Below are positions 27,201 to 35,432 of a stretch of DNA of 64,000 nt, piece by piece. This DNA is from Terriglobales bacterium (GTDB taxonomy: Bacteria > Acidobacteriota > Terriglobia > Bryobacterales > Bryobacteraceae): contig JAIXQP010000046.1 in NCBI GenBank assembly GCA_027485675.1, positions 1 to 64,000 on the forward strand, read 5' to 3'. Position numbers and translations under genes: made by a program. How positions within the stretch are numbered: the first letter of the stretch is position 1; the number at the start of each line of letters is the position of its first letter. The notes below the pieces were generated by a model. It saw only the letters and a program-made list of their open reading frames with translations. It searched no databases and was not told the origin of the DNA.

Positions 27201-27668
27201 TTTCGCCATCATGAATGGATTCCGGCCCAAGTTGGGGAGGTCGATCAATTTCTGCCGGTCGATCAACTGGCCCGCGGAAGCGTTGGCCGTCTCAATAACC
27301 GGAACCTCTTCGGTCACCATGACCGATTCGGTAACGTTGCCGACTTCCATTTTAATGTCGGCGGTGAGGAACTCCTGGGTACCGACCGTCACGCCCTTCC
27401 GGTCGTATTTTTTGAATCCCGGAGACTCGGCGGAAATCGTATAGACCGCGGGAACGACGGCGTTGAAGACGTAGTCGCCGGTCGAAGTCGTCAGCGTCGT
27501 CCGGGTTAGGTTAGTAGCCTGATCGGTAAGGGACACTTTGACGTTCGCGATTACGCCGCCGCCACTATCGGTGACGAGACCGCGAATGCCGCCCTGAATC
27601 GACTGAGCATTAGCGCTCAGACATGCGAAAAGTGCAGAAAATGCAAAAGTTGCCCAACGAGTAACCAT
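24216..27668 (-). CDS. Oar-like TonB-dependent outer-membrane receptor
   Basis: This 1150-residue protein has a signal peptide ending SANAQ, then a carboxypeptidase-regulatory-like domain (GIRGLVTDSGGGVIANVKVSL, GDYVFNAVVPAVYTISAESPGF). The plug follows (GQLIDRQKLIDLPNLGRNPF, LAGGPVRGNNYLLDGIPITDS, VQANTYDAEMGRTGGGMFNTFMKSG), then a long barrel ending YQLGVRFFF. It is a second member of the family in this window, only distantly similar to the one at 1541-4762. The ligand is not predictable. It is followed on the same strand by the Tat-exported aminotransferase and the SulP transporter, suggesting an uptake unit. A 226-base non-coding stretch (27669-27894) precedes it and probably holds its promoter; I could not pick a convincing -35/-10 pair there. 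Confidence 0.93.
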   Translation of the reverse strand: MVTRWATFAFSALFACLSANAQSIQGGIRGLVTDSGGGVIANVKVSLTDQATNLTRTTLTTSTGDYVFNAVVPAVYTISAESPGFKKYDRKGVTVGTQEFLTADIKMEVGNVTESVMVTEEVPVIETANASAGQLIDRQKLIDLPNLGRNPFMMAKIAQNVVAVGNPRFNRMQDQSGSSQISLAGGPVRGNNYLLDGIPITDSVNRAVVIPTLEAVQEVKVQANTYDAEMGRTGGGMFNTFMKSGSNSLQGSAFGYMRETEWLANNFFNNRAGRARPEQPFRNYGGSIGGPVWIPKVYNGKDKTFFWISGEAYRQTSSTTGEFAVPTAAEIGGDFSRSFRTGTSGAVQTIFDPLTTQADGTRQAFPGNIIPSNRLNPIGLAIARTYPAPTRERAGFGQNNHTAASSQYDRADQTTWKLDHQVTSWWRATGSYLHYGSIEPGENWFGTISSPGQWTLARKVDATAVNSIFTPSPTTVVTVRYGFNRFPNLSSQQSAGFNLGSLGFPSNYLSQVDSLTFPNIGMQNFSALGTNSNSQQVFHSKNLLGSVSKFVGRHSFKMGADYRRLNIDGVDLGNASGAFNFNDQFTRANPLAATAGTGSDLASMLLGTPASGDFLKATKMFQYVDYWAMYFHDDFRINSKLTLNYGIRYEYETGLKATNNTLITGFSRSVTNPIQVTSPVAGFTPKGGLLYAGQDGGRTQTGNLNRNKFSPRVGMAYQLNSKTTLRAGYGIFWAPIPYGFQNTLGYSQTTAMLSTADGGFTPAGSLSNPFPSGILTPVGNANGLQAGIGQAISFIDQDHRAPNIHQFSFDIQRQLPWGLGLAAGYVGSRSYDLVLGAGGVNINQMDPTNFSLGSAALNASVTNPYFRAGGPGFIGARTMTREQFLRPFNQFGNVTLSNSDYNRAVYDSFVSKIQKRMSSGFSFLGSWTWSRNMDASIGGAGTFFNGLGAIQNAYDLDAEYSLSSVHSPHRFSSAVTYELPFGKGKPFANSTLADLTIGGWSVNAVTTYQTGYPLAISQATNNNGAFGGAGQRPNATGVSPVTSGGLMDRIDGFINRAAFTEVGKYQFGNLSRTITMRGPGISEWNISLFKTFAVGEKVKAQFRAEALNAFNTPQFRAPNLAFGVSNANFGRITEQANFARMYQLGVRFFF

Positions 27669-27894
27669 TCAAAGACCCCAAGGTTAAGCGTCAGCACAGT
27701 TGTGCTGGTTGGACTCTGAACGGAGAGTGGAAACTTTGCGGCGACCAGGCAAGCAGAGCCAATCGGGCGGCTCGGGAAAGAGGAGACTGGGAAGCTGGGG
27801 GGTTACCAACACGGACCCCGGTATGCTTAGGGATTACGGTAGCGTAAATTTTGAAGCGCGTCGAGGGGAAACTTTAAAAAAGTATCGATCGACG

Positions 27895-28488
27895 CTATAG
27901 AAATTTCTTCCCGGATCCTGAACGAACGAAGGCACAGTCGTGGTCGGAGAGGTCCAGTTGCTCAGCGATTAACTGCCGGGCGGAGAGGGATTCCCGTGCC
28001 ACACCACCCTTTCCATGCCCTTTGGTCCGCGCAATCATGTGGTAAAGCTCGTGGGCCAAAACCCGGCCCATGGCCCGTCCAAGTAATTGATTCCCTTGAG
28101 CAAAGTCTGCACCGACCATCGCCGTCTTGATCGACTGGCGAAGGCGGTCACACTTTACTTCGCCGAACGGCAGGATCTGCCCATCAGTGGTGAAGGTGAA
28201 TGCTAACGGGCCTCGCTCGTCGAGTAGCGCTGGGAAGGCATCCATTTCGCAACGCCCCGACATTTTAAAGAAAATTAACTCGTTGTAGGACTCTTGCTCC
28301 GCCTCATGGCGGTGGCGAAAGGCCAGGCGTAGGCCAGCCTTGCGAACGATTCGATCGGCTTCGGCTTGCATCTCCTGGAGAGCTTGGGGGGAAAAGCCCT
28401 CGGAGAACTGCATGACGATGGTAACTTCTTTCTTTTCAGCGAATAGGAATAATGGCAACAGAAAGAGCGACAGGGCACAGCGCAACAT
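27895..28488 (-). CDS. Secreted HExxH putative metallopeptidase-like protein
   Basis: This 197-residue protein has a signal peptide (MLRCALSLFLLPLFLFA). Residues 146-150 read HELYH within VLAHELYHMIARTKGHGKGG, an HExxH zinc motif; H158 a few residues later or a downstream acidic residue could complete the site. The rest shows no domain I recognise. Family-level knowledge says HExxH proteins of this size in Acidobacteria are usually annotated as hypothetical; peptidase activity is inference. It lies 65 bases downstream of the YfhO-like gene. Confidence 0.65.
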   Translation of the reverse strand: MLRCALSLFLLPLFLFAEKKEVTIVMQFSEGFSPQALQEMQAEADRIVRKAGLRLAFRHRHEAEQESYNELIFFKMSGRCEMDAFPALLDERGPLAFTFTTDGQILPFGEVKCDRLRQSIKTAMVGADFAQGNQLLGRAMGRVLAHELYHMIARTKGHGKGGVARESLSARQLIAEQLDLSDHDCAFVRSGSGKKFL

Positions 28489-28553
28489 GGCGTATCCTCA
28501 CTACACTGCTATAGACGCTGTCTCTATCGACAAGTAACAGCAGTTTCTCTACT

Positions 28554-30752
28554 CTATATAGATTTTTTTCGCCGTGGGGCTCCCCAGATGCCCAACGGGA
28601 GGAGCGCGCACCCGATTCCGGTGAGCCAAAGCCCCGCCGAGAGGCTCCAAGGCCAGAAGCTCATGCGAATTTCGTGGCGGCCGGCCGTGTCGACGAAGAC
28701 TCCGCGGACGCAGCCATTGACGATTTCAATCGGTACCGTTTTGCCATCCACGGTAGCTGTCCAGCCTGGGAACCACGTGTCCGTTACGACCAGGAACGCC
28801 CGTCCTGGCGTCTCCACCGTCCAGGCGAGGGCGTTGTTGTGGGACTCCTGCCGCAGAATCCGTCCTTCGGCTAACGTTTCGGGTGCGCCGAGGCCCTCGA
28901 CGACGGCGTCGCGGACAGGGTCGAAACGGGCGGGATCGAGCAGGATGGCCTTGGCCTCGGCCAAGTCTTTAGCCGGGACGAGGCGCCGGGCGAACCGGAA
29001 ACGCGGCACCGCGGCCGGATTGCCGAAAACGGTGACGCCGTCCTGCGATTTCGCCATCTCCTCATACAGGCGGGTGCGGCGCACGGCGAAGGCGCTGGCG
29101 GGCGACTTCGCCAAGAGGTAGCGGATATTGAACGCCGAGAGCAGTTGCCGTTGCCCCACGATGGCCTCGCCGCCGCTCCCGCTGAGGTCAAATCCCGTTA
29201 GCGACTGGTAACGCCGCATCCACATGGGCGTATAGTCGTTGGCCGTGCTTAATCCGTACATCATGCTGAGGAGCGGATAGGTGTGAAAGAGCGGGAGATC
29301 GAGCGGGAGGATCCGGTGGGTCTGGGGATCGAGCCCCTGGTCGTAGAGATACTTCACCTCGGCCCTGCGGTCCGCGCCGTAGAGGTCGGTGGTATCCGGG
29401 TTGTCGTAGATCGTGCGATGGACACTGCCGACGTCCAGGAGAAAGACAAGGGCCAACAGCCACGCCGGCGCGCGGAGGAGGAGGCAGGCGCTGGTGCCGG
29501 CGAAGGCCAGCAGGGGATACAAGATCGAAGGGTGGCTCCAACGCAGGCTCAAGGCCCGCCAATACTCCGCTTGCGGGACGGTCAGGCCGGGGTTAGGAAA
29601 CACGGGCAGCCAATGCGCCAGCCCAATGGAAACGGCGATCGCCAGGCCCACGGCTGCCAGCGGCCACACCTGCCGCCTCCGTTGGTGCAATCCGTAGGCC
29701 GCCAGCACCGCCAGGGCCAGATGCAACTCCTGCATATGGCGGGCCGGAGCCCGGAAGAGATTATAGACGGGCACCCGGAAGAGAACGGACTGAATGGGTC
29801 CCCAGCCGATCATGAGCACGGCGGCCACGGCCACGGCCGCCACCCAGAAATGCGTTTCCCGCCGGCGGGGCGCGCTCAGCGCGAGCAACACGGGCGCCAG
29901 GCCGCAGTAGAAGAACACCTCCACCACGTCCCCGCCCGGCCCATAGCTCGGCACCTGGTGCATGCCGCCCAGGATATTCGGCATAAAGAGAGCGAAGAAG
30001 TACGGCAGCGGCAGGTAATTCTCGTTGAACCGTTCGAGGGTCAGCGCCTGCCGCGTGATGAGCGGGAGCGTCTCCGCTACGGCCAGCAGTTGCAAGGAGC
30101 TGAACAGGAAGGCAAACAGTCCGCAAATCGCCAGCCCACCGATGGCCCGGCGGCCGGCTTTCCAAAACCAGAACGCGGAGACCAGCAGCAGGCCATATAC
30201 GGTGACCTGCGGGAAGCCGCCCAACAGAGAGGCCGCCACGGCCAATCCGGCGAACGTCGCTTCCCGCCAATGGCCGCCGCGCGCGTGGCGGGCGGCGAAA
30301 TACAGCATCAGCGGCAGCCATACCGTGGTGGACATCATCGCCTGATGGCCTTTGTGCGCCATGAGGAACCCGCTGCCCAGGAAGAACAGGCCGCCGAGGA
30401 ACGATGCCGCGTCATCCAACTCCAACTCCCGGCAGAGCAGATAGCAGAAGTAACCGGCCAGTACATAGTGGAGCAGGACGAAGCAGTTATAGCCGAAGGT
30501 ATTGGGGAACAGCCAGATCAGCGCCAAGCCCGGCGGATAGAAGGGCTGAAACTGCGTATTGGCGAAGGTGTATTGGCCGAGTTGGACGTAAGGGTTCCAG
30601 GGCGAGAAGGTCGCCGCGAACAGTTTGGCCGGGAAACCCGCCAGATAGGCATCGCCGCCGCCGAGCAGATTCCGGGTCAGGTCAAGCCCCGCCGCGTGCA
30701 GCACCCAGGCGCAGCAGGCGTAGAGCAGCAGCACCAATGCATGGCGTCTCAA
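28554..30752 (-). CDS. YfhO-like polytopic membrane protein (GT-C type)
   Basis: This 732-residue membrane protein has about a dozen hydrophobic segments in its first two thirds, and a C-terminal extracytoplasmic domain (about 470-700) before a last membrane helix ending PLGIWGAPRRKKSI. Patterns such as GGDAYLAGFPAKLFAATFSPWNPY, GSGFLMAHKGH and LLGGFPQVTVYG in the first half, and VVTDTWFPGWTATVDGKTVPI near the end, are typical of YfhO proteins. These are proposed to transfer sugars onto cell-wall or envelope polymers from a lipid carrier. It overlaps the GT2 gene by four bases, which would supply that lipid-linked sugar. Confidence 0.85.
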   Translation of the reverse strand: MRRHALVLLLYACCAWVLHAAGLDLTRNLLGGGDAYLAGFPAKLFAATFSPWNPYVQLGQYTFANTQFQPFYPPGLALIWLFPNTFGYNCFVLLHYVLAGYFCYLLCRELELDDAASFLGGLFFLGSGFLMAHKGHQAMMSTTVWLPLMLYFAARHARGGHWREATFAGLAVAASLLGGFPQVTVYGLLLVSAFWFWKAGRRAIGGLAICGLFAFLFSSLQLLAVAETLPLITRQALTLERFNENYLPLPYFFALFMPNILGGMHQVPSYGPGGDVVEVFFYCGLAPVLLALSAPRRRETHFWVAAVAVAAVLMIGWGPIQSVLFRVPVYNLFRAPARHMQELHLALAVLAAYGLHQRRRQVWPLAAVGLAIAVSIGLAHWLPVFPNPGLTVPQAEYWRALSLRWSHPSILYPLLAFAGTSACLLLRAPAWLLALVFLLDVGSVHRTIYDNPDTTDLYGADRRAEVKYLYDQGLDPQTHRILPLDLPLFHTYPLLSMMYGLSTANDYTPMWMRRYQSLTGFDLSGSGGEAIVGQRQLLSAFNIRYLLAKSPASAFAVRRTRLYEEMAKSQDGVTVFGNPAAVPRFRFARRLVPAKDLAEAKAILLDPARFDPVRDAVVEGLGAPETLAEGRILRQESHNNALAWTVETPGRAFLVVTDTWFPGWTATVDGKTVPIEIVNGCVRGVFVDTAGRHEIRMSFWPWSLSAGLWLTGIGCALLPLGIWGAPRRKKSI

Positions 30753-31687
30753 CGGTCCGCCGCCCCCTCGAAACGCTCAACGGTACGAATGATGTAGTTG
30801 GGGCGTTGCCGGGTATTCCGCAGCGCGAGCCAAAGATACTGGCCGACGATCCCTAAGCCAAGAGTGGTTAAGCCGCCGAAGAAGGAGATGGCGAGAATCA
30901 GGGGCGTGTAGCCCTGCACCGTGATCCAACCCGCCGACCAGGCGCCCAGCACCACCGCGGCAACCAGAATGGAGAGGCTGGTGCCCAGCATCCCGGCGGC
31001 CATCAGGAAGCGGATGGGCAGGTCTGTGAAGTTGAAGATGCTGTCAACCGAATACCGCAGCTTCTTGGCGAAGGTCCAACTGCTCTTGCCCTCCAGGCGC
31101 GCCAGGCGCTCATAGGGAACGAAGACCTGCCGGTAACCGAGCCAGAGCAGGAGGCCCACAATGTTGGTATGCGCCTCGCGGAGGCTGAGGAGCCGGTCCC
31201 GCACCTGCCGGGTGCAGCCAAAGACATCCACGCCACCCGCTGGCATCTCCGGCAGCACAAACCGCCGGTAGAGCCACCAGAACAGGCCGGAGAGCACTTC
31301 GGTCAGCCAAGGGTCGGCCCGCTTGGTCCGCACGCCGAAGGCGATATCGGCGCTGCCGCTCGTGAGGATCTCCGCGAACCGGACGATCAGATCGGGAGGC
31401 TCCTGCAGATCGGCGGCGATCACGGCGAAGTGTTCGCCCTGGCCCACCTCGAGCCCCGCGCAAATCGCCGAAAACGAGCCGAAGTTCCGGCTCAGTTGGA
31501 CGAGTTGCGCCCGCAGACCTGTGCCCGGCAGGCGCGCGGCCAGAATCTCGGCGCACCGGTCCGGACTACCGTCGATGGCGAAGATCACTTCCAACTCCGG
31601 CAGGCTCTGCCGCAGCCGCACCAACTCAGTCAGCAAGCGTTCCAGGTTCTCCTCGTTCTTATAGACGGGAATCACCAGCGAGAGCAC
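30749..31687 (-). CDS. GT2-family glycosyltransferase, polyprenyl-phosphate sugar synthase type
   Basis: This 312-residue protein is of the GtrB/DPM1 kind. An N-terminal GT-A domain (LSLVIPVYKNEENLERLL, VIFAIDGSPD, LSRNFGSFSAICAGLE, AVIAADLQEPPDLI) is followed by two C-terminal membrane helices (about 230-295). It should charge undecaprenyl phosphate with a hexose on the cytoplasmic side for use by the adjacent YfhO-like protein. It starts two bases after the WxcM-like gene ends and overlaps YfhO by four, so the three form an operon for envelope glycan decoration. Confidence 0.92.
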   Translation of the reverse strand: MLSLVIPVYKNEENLERLLTELVRLRQSLPELEVIFAIDGSPDRCAEILAARLPGTGLRAQLVQLSRNFGSFSAICAGLEVGQGEHFAVIAADLQEPPDLIVRFAEILTSGSADIAFGVRTKRADPWLTEVLSGLFWWLYRRFVLPEMPAGGVDVFGCTRQVRDRLLSLREAHTNIVGLLLWLGYRQVFVPYERLARLEGKSSWTFAKKLRYSVDSIFNFTDLPIRFLMAAGMLGTSLSILVAAVVLGAWSAGWITVQGYTPLILAISFFGGLTTLGLGIVGQYLWLALRNTRQRPNYIIRTVERFEGAADR

Positions 31688-31689
31688 GA

Positions 31690-32619
31690 CTATCTTCCCT
31701 CAGCCGCAAGCTGCAGAAACTCCGCATAGTCCCGGATGTAGTCGGCTGGGTCGTAGTAGTCGGAGGCCAAAACCAGCAGGACGGCCCCGGGCGAATACTT
31801 ATACTGCACGCCCCAGGTCATGGGAGGCAGGTAAAGACCGGCGGTGGGATCGTCGAGCAGAAACTCTTCCCGCGTGGCGCCGTCGTCGGCTACCGCGCGG
31901 ACCGATCCGGCGACGCAGATTAGAAACTGGTGCAAGCAGCGGTGGGCATGTTCGCCGCGGATATTCTCACCCGGGACGCCATAGACGACGAAGTGCCGCC
32001 GAACTGGGAAGGGGATATGGCGCTCGGCCTCGCCGAAACTGATTTGCCCGCGGAGGTCTTCGGCGTGCGGCAGGCGGTGGAGGGTGACACCGCGGACGCT
32101 GGTGGGCGTGGCCCCGGGCTGGTTGGGCACAGCGCGCGGCGGGGTGGAGACGCTCGGCTTCGCGCCGACATAGCCGGCGATACGGGCCGGATTGCCCACG
32201 ACGATCGTGTCCGGCGGGACGTCGCGCGTCACGACGGTCGCGGCGCCGACCATGGCCCTTTCGCCGATGGTCACTCCGGGCAGAATGGTCGCGTTGGCGC
32301 CGATGGAAGCACCCGCCTTGACGGTGGTCCGCGGAATCTTGGTTTGATGGTGTCTGCTGCGCGGGAACGGGTCGTTGGTGAACGTCGCGTTGGGCCCCAC
32401 AAAGACGTCATCTTCGAGCACGACCCCATCCCAGAGCTGCACGCCGGACTTGACCGTAACCCGGTTGCCGACGACCACATCGCCTTCAATGAAAACGTGG
32501 TCGCAGATGTTGCACTCGGCCCCAATGCGGGCGCCGGGCAGGATATGCACAAACGCCCAGATCCGGGTATCCGGGCCGATGTCGGTCGATTCTACGATTG
32601 CAGCGGGGTGTTGAAACAT
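31690..32619 (-). CDS. WxcM-like fusion: left-handed beta-helix acyltransferase plus FdtA-type sugar ketoisomerase
   Basis: This is a 309-residue two-domain protein. Residues about 1-165 form hexapeptide repeats (TDIGPDTRIWAFVHILPGAR, CNICDHVFIEGDVVVG, VGPNATFTNDPFPRS, IGANATILPGVTIGERAMVGAATVVTRDVPPDTIVVGNPARIAG), as in WlbB/FdtC N-acyltransferases. Residues about 185-309 form a cupin with LPHAEDLRGQISFGEA, VPGENIRGEHAHRCLHQFLIC and LYLPPMTWGVQYKYSPGAVLLVLASDYYDPADYIRDY, the FdtA/WxcM dTDP-4-keto-6-deoxyhexose 3,4-isomerase type. The combination implies synthesis of an acylated 3-amino-3,6-dideoxyhexose. The partner aminotransferase is not in this window. The ATG at 32619 is where the acyltransferase domain begins. 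Confidence 0.9.
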   Translation of the reverse strand: MFQHPAAIVESTDIGPDTRIWAFVHILPGARIGAECNICDHVFIEGDVVVGNRVTVKSGVQLWDGVVLEDDVFVGPNATFTNDPFPRSRHHQTKIPRTTVKAGASIGANATILPGVTIGERAMVGAATVVTRDVPPDTIVVGNPARIAGYVGAKPSVSTPPRAVPNQPGATPTSVRGVTLHRLPHAEDLRGQISFGEAERHIPFPVRRHFVVYGVPGENIRGEHAHRCLHQFLICVAGSVRAVADDGATREEFLLDDPTAGLYLPPMTWGVQYKYSPGAVLLVLASDYYDPADYIRDYAEFLQLAAEGR

Positions 32620-32623
32620 GGAT

Positions 32624-33148
32624 TTACTGGACGATGTAACTTCCTGCCATTTGGATACCGGTACTGACGCCGGAAGCATTTTCCGCCACGACGAACAGCT
32701 TCTTCGGCCCGGCGAAGGCCGGCTTGAAGACAACCGGGAAGCGGGCTTCCACCGTCTGCCCCTGGCGCGTCAAGGATGGTCCATCGGGGCGCAACTCACA
32801 CTGCTGATTGGCCACCGTTTCCTGACCGGTTAATTCCTTGGCGCCGCTGCCGCTATCGTTCACCAACCGGGGGCGGCCCGTCTCTAAGTGAGCGAACAGG
32901 TAACAAGCTTCGGCGCCGGTATCCCGATCATTGATGAGCAGCCCGATGAACGTGGGTGTGGGACGATTGGCGGCTTGATCGAACCGCACTACGAAAACCT
33001 GGCTTTTCCCGGCCCCTTCGTCGGGGGTCACGGTCAAACCACCGAAGAGCGGAAGACTTTGCATCGGGGGCGGAGGAGGAAAGGCGGCATCGGGGCGGCA
33101 ACATCCAACCAGACAGACCATGGAAACAAGAAGAAGCCGGAAATGCAT
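32624..33148 (-). CDS. Putative lipoprotein of unknown function
   Basis: This 174-residue protein has a lipoprotein signal: MHFRLLLVSMVCLVGC, where LVGC is a good lipobox, followed by a Pro-rich spacer (FPPPPP). The mature part is a single beta-rich domain (LTVTPDEGAGKSQVFVVRFD, IGLLINDRDTGAEACYLFAH, CELRPDGPSLTRQGQTVEARFPVVF) resembling all-beta immunoglobulin-like modules seen in acidobacterial secreted proteins. I do not recognise a named family. The stop lies four bases upstream of the WxcM-like ATG, so it may be part of that operon. Confidence 0.7.
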   Translation of the reverse strand: MHFRLLLVSMVCLVGCCRPDAAFPPPPPMQSLPLFGGLTVTPDEGAGKSQVFVVRFDQAANRPTPTFIGLLINDRDTGAEACYLFAHLETGRPRLVNDSGSGAKELTGQETVANQQCELRPDGPSLTRQGQTVEARFPVVFKPAFAGPKKLFVVAENASGVSTGIQMAGSYIVQ

Positions 33149-33175
33149 GTAAAGACAGAATCTAGGGTAACGCAG

Positions 33176-33505
33176 TTAGAGCCGGCGGGAGTGCCACCAG
33201 GGCGGAATCATGGAGAGGATGCCCCATCCGGCGCTCTGCATCGAGATCCAGGAAGAGACCGGGTCCGCCGGAGCATCACCGAAACAGACGAGCAGAATCC
33301 CGTTGGCGAATCCGGCGCACATCCCCGCCGCCATCAGCGACCAGCCCGCGGTCCGGTTCACCGGGTACCATACCCCCGGATTGCCGACCGTTTGGGCGGT
33401 GCGGAATCCGTACCAGCGATTCGGAGGAACGCGGGCAAACGCCAGCGGCAGCCCCAACACGATAAAAAGTGCGGGAATCCCAACGGCAGCGGCCCAGAGC
33501 ACCAT
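33176..33505 (-). CDS. SdpI-family small membrane protein
   Basis: This 109-residue protein has three hydrophobic segments. The conserved SdpI loop reads RVPPNRWYGFRTAQTVGNPGVWYPVNRTAGWSLM, where family members have R-P-N-x-x-YGxRT...W...N...G. SdpI gives immunity to the SdpC toxin in Bacillus, but most relatives are membrane proteins of unknown role, so immunity is not claimed. The gene lies just upstream of the putative lipoprotein, and its start is 22 bases from the divergent TonB receptor gene. Confidence 0.78.
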   Translation of the reverse strand: MVLWAAAVGIPALFIVLGLPLAFARVPPNRWYGFRTAQTVGNPGVWYPVNRTAGWSLMAAGMCAGFANGILLVCFGDAPADPVSSWISMQSAGWGILSMIPPWWHSRRL

Positions 33506-33527
33506 GACAGTTAGGATATTCTAATTC

Positions 33528-35432
33528 TTGCGTTACCTGATCTTCTTCACCTGCACCTGCGTGTTGGGGCAAAGCGTGCCTGCCCCCGAGCCTGTGCGTA
33601 CCCGCATCACGATTTCCGAGAAACTGACCGCCGAGGCGCCGGCGGCCATTACCACCGTCGATAAAGAGCAGCTCGCCGCCAACCCCGGGGTGAATCTCGA
33701 CGACCGGCTGCGGTCCGTACCTGGCTTCTCGCTCTTCCGGCGATCCTCTTCGCTGGTGGCCAATCCCACCACCCAGGGCGTGTCCCTGCGGGGCCTGGGT
33801 TCATCCGGCGCCTCGCGGACGCTGGTTCTGTGGGACGGGATCCCGATTAACGATCCCTTTGGCGGTTGGGTCTATTGGACCCGCGTCGACGCCGAGGAGT
33901 TGGAACGGGTGGAGATTGCCCGTGGCGCCTCCACGAGCCTGTTCGGCGACCGCGCCATGGGCGGTTCCCTGGCCCTGTTCTCAAAGGCCGCCACGCCGTG
34001 GCGGCTGCACGGCGCCTACGAAGGCGGCAACCGGAACACCCATCAGGTCTCCGGCGGCTTCGCGCACCTCTGGTCAAAATTCGATCTCAGCACCAACGTC
34101 CGCGCGTTTCAAACGGACGGCTTCTTCATTGTTCCGGCCAACCGCCGGGGCGCCGTCGATACCCGCGCCGGTGTCGACTTCGTAGCGGGCGATATCCGGC
34201 TGAACTACCTCGGCGGCAAAGACCGGCTGGCGGTGAAGCTGGACGTGCTGGCCGAGCAGCGCGAGAACGGAACGGTCGTCCAGACCAACTCCACCTCGCT
34301 CGGCAACCTGAGCGCCAACTACTCGCGGGACAACTTCACGATACTCGGATGGCACACCCGGGAGCAGTTCCACGCCAACTTCTCGGCAATCGCGGCCAAC
34401 CGGCTTACCGAACGGCTGACCTCCGTGCAATCGGTGCCGAGTGAGGCGACCGGGGCCGCAGGCTTTTACCGGATCGGCGAGCGCAACAGCCATTTTCTGG
34501 TAGGCGGCGACCTAACCCGCGTGGAAGGCTATTCGCTCGAAACGGTGGTGCCGACCGGATTTCGCAGCGGCGGCGGGGTGCAGTGGCAGCGCGGCGGCTT
34601 CGTCCAGGTGGATACGTCCTGGAAGGGCTGGAAGCTTTTCGGCGGGCTGCGGCTGCACAATACCGCCGTCACGGCCGGCGACAGCAACACGTTTTGGAAC
34701 CCCAGCGGCGGCGTCACCTACGGCCGCAAAAACTGGCGGGCCCGCGGTACGGCCTATCGCAGCTTCCGGGCCGCCACGCTGAACGAACTCTACCGCGAGT
34801 TCCGCGCCGGCAACGCCGTTACCCGCGCCAACGCCGCGCTGCGGCCGGAGTTCAGCCGGGGCGTCGAGCTTGGCTTCGACTGGTTCGGCGAGAACTGGAC
34901 GATGCAGGTGGGCGGCTTCTCGAACGCGCTCACGGATCTGATCACCAACGTCACCGTCTCTGTTTCGCCCACGCTGATCGATCGCCAGCGGAGGAACGCC
35001 GCCGAAGCGCGCACCCGCGGCATTGAGGCGAGCCTGAACTACCGTTGGCGCGGCCTGCGCGCCGAAACCGCCTATTTGTTCGCCGACAGCCGCTTCCGCG
35101 CTCCAACCCTGGCGAGGATTCCCCAAGTGCCCCGGCACCAGGGCAACGTGATTCTGACGTGGTTGAGCGCCGACAACAAGACGCTGCTCAGCGGCGGCAT
35201 CCGCAGCTTCGGCATGCAGTTTGAAGACGATGTGAACCTGTTCCGTTTGCCCGGCTATGCCACCGTGCAGATGTCCGCTCGCCGGACGCTGCTCGCCAGC
35301 CTCAGCGCTTTTGTGACCGTGGAGAACATGCTCAACCGCGAGTTCCTGGTGGCGTTCAATCCGCTGCCGAACGTGGGGGCTCCCCGGCTGTGGCGGGGCG
35401 GCCTTCGCTGGGATGGCCGTATTCGCAAGTGA
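33528..35432 (+). CDS. TonB-dependent receptor (classical plug-barrel type)
   Basis: This 634-residue outer-membrane receptor lacks the carboxypeptidase-regulatory domain of the Oar type. It appears to start with TTG (33528) and a short signal peptide ending in VLGQ. The plug contains TVDKEQLAANPGVNLDDRLRSVPGF, TTQGVSLRGLGSSGASRTLVLWDGIPINDPFGGWVYW and LERVEIARGASTSLFGDRAMGGSLAL. The barrel runs to the C terminus. Overall pattern is like siderophore or cobalamin receptors; no cobalamin riboswitch can fit in the 22 bases upstream, so ligand is open. The next gene, a sugar isomerase, overlaps its stop and points to a carbohydrate ligand (inference). Confidence 0.9.
   Translation: MRYLIFFTCTCVLGQSVPAPEPVRTRITISEKLTAEAPAAITTVDKEQLAANPGVNLDDRLRSVPGFSLFRRSSSLVANPTTQGVSLRGLGSSGASRTLVLWDGIPINDPFGGWVYWTRVDAEELERVEIARGASTSLFGDRAMGGSLALFSKAATPWRLHGAYEGGNRNTHQVSGGFAHLWSKFDLSTNVRAFQTDGFFIVPANRRGAVDTRAGVDFVAGDIRLNYLGGKDRLAVKLDVLAEQRENGTVVQTNSTSLGNLSANYSRDNFTILGWHTREQFHANFSAIAANRLTERLTSVQSVPSEATGAAGFYRIGERNSHFLVGGDLTRVEGYSLETVVPTGFRSGGGVQWQRGGFVQVDTSWKGWKLFGGLRLHNTAVTAGDSNTFWNPSGGVTYGRKNWRARGTAYRSFRAATLNELYREFRAGNAVTRANAALRPEFSRGVELGFDWFGENWTMQVGGFSNALTDLITNVTVSVSPTLIDRQRRNAAEARTRGIEASLNYRWRGLRAETAYLFADSRFRAPTLARIPQVPRHQGNVILTWLSADNKTLLSGGIRSFGMQFEDDVNLFRLPGYATVQMSARRTLLASLSAFVTVENMLNREFLVAFNPLPNVGAPRLWRGGLRWDGRIRK

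Noticed and set aside
33506-33527. Cobalamin riboswitch before the second TonB receptor
   Set aside because: The space to the divergent gene is 22 bases, too small for a riboswitch, and no conserved elements were seen.
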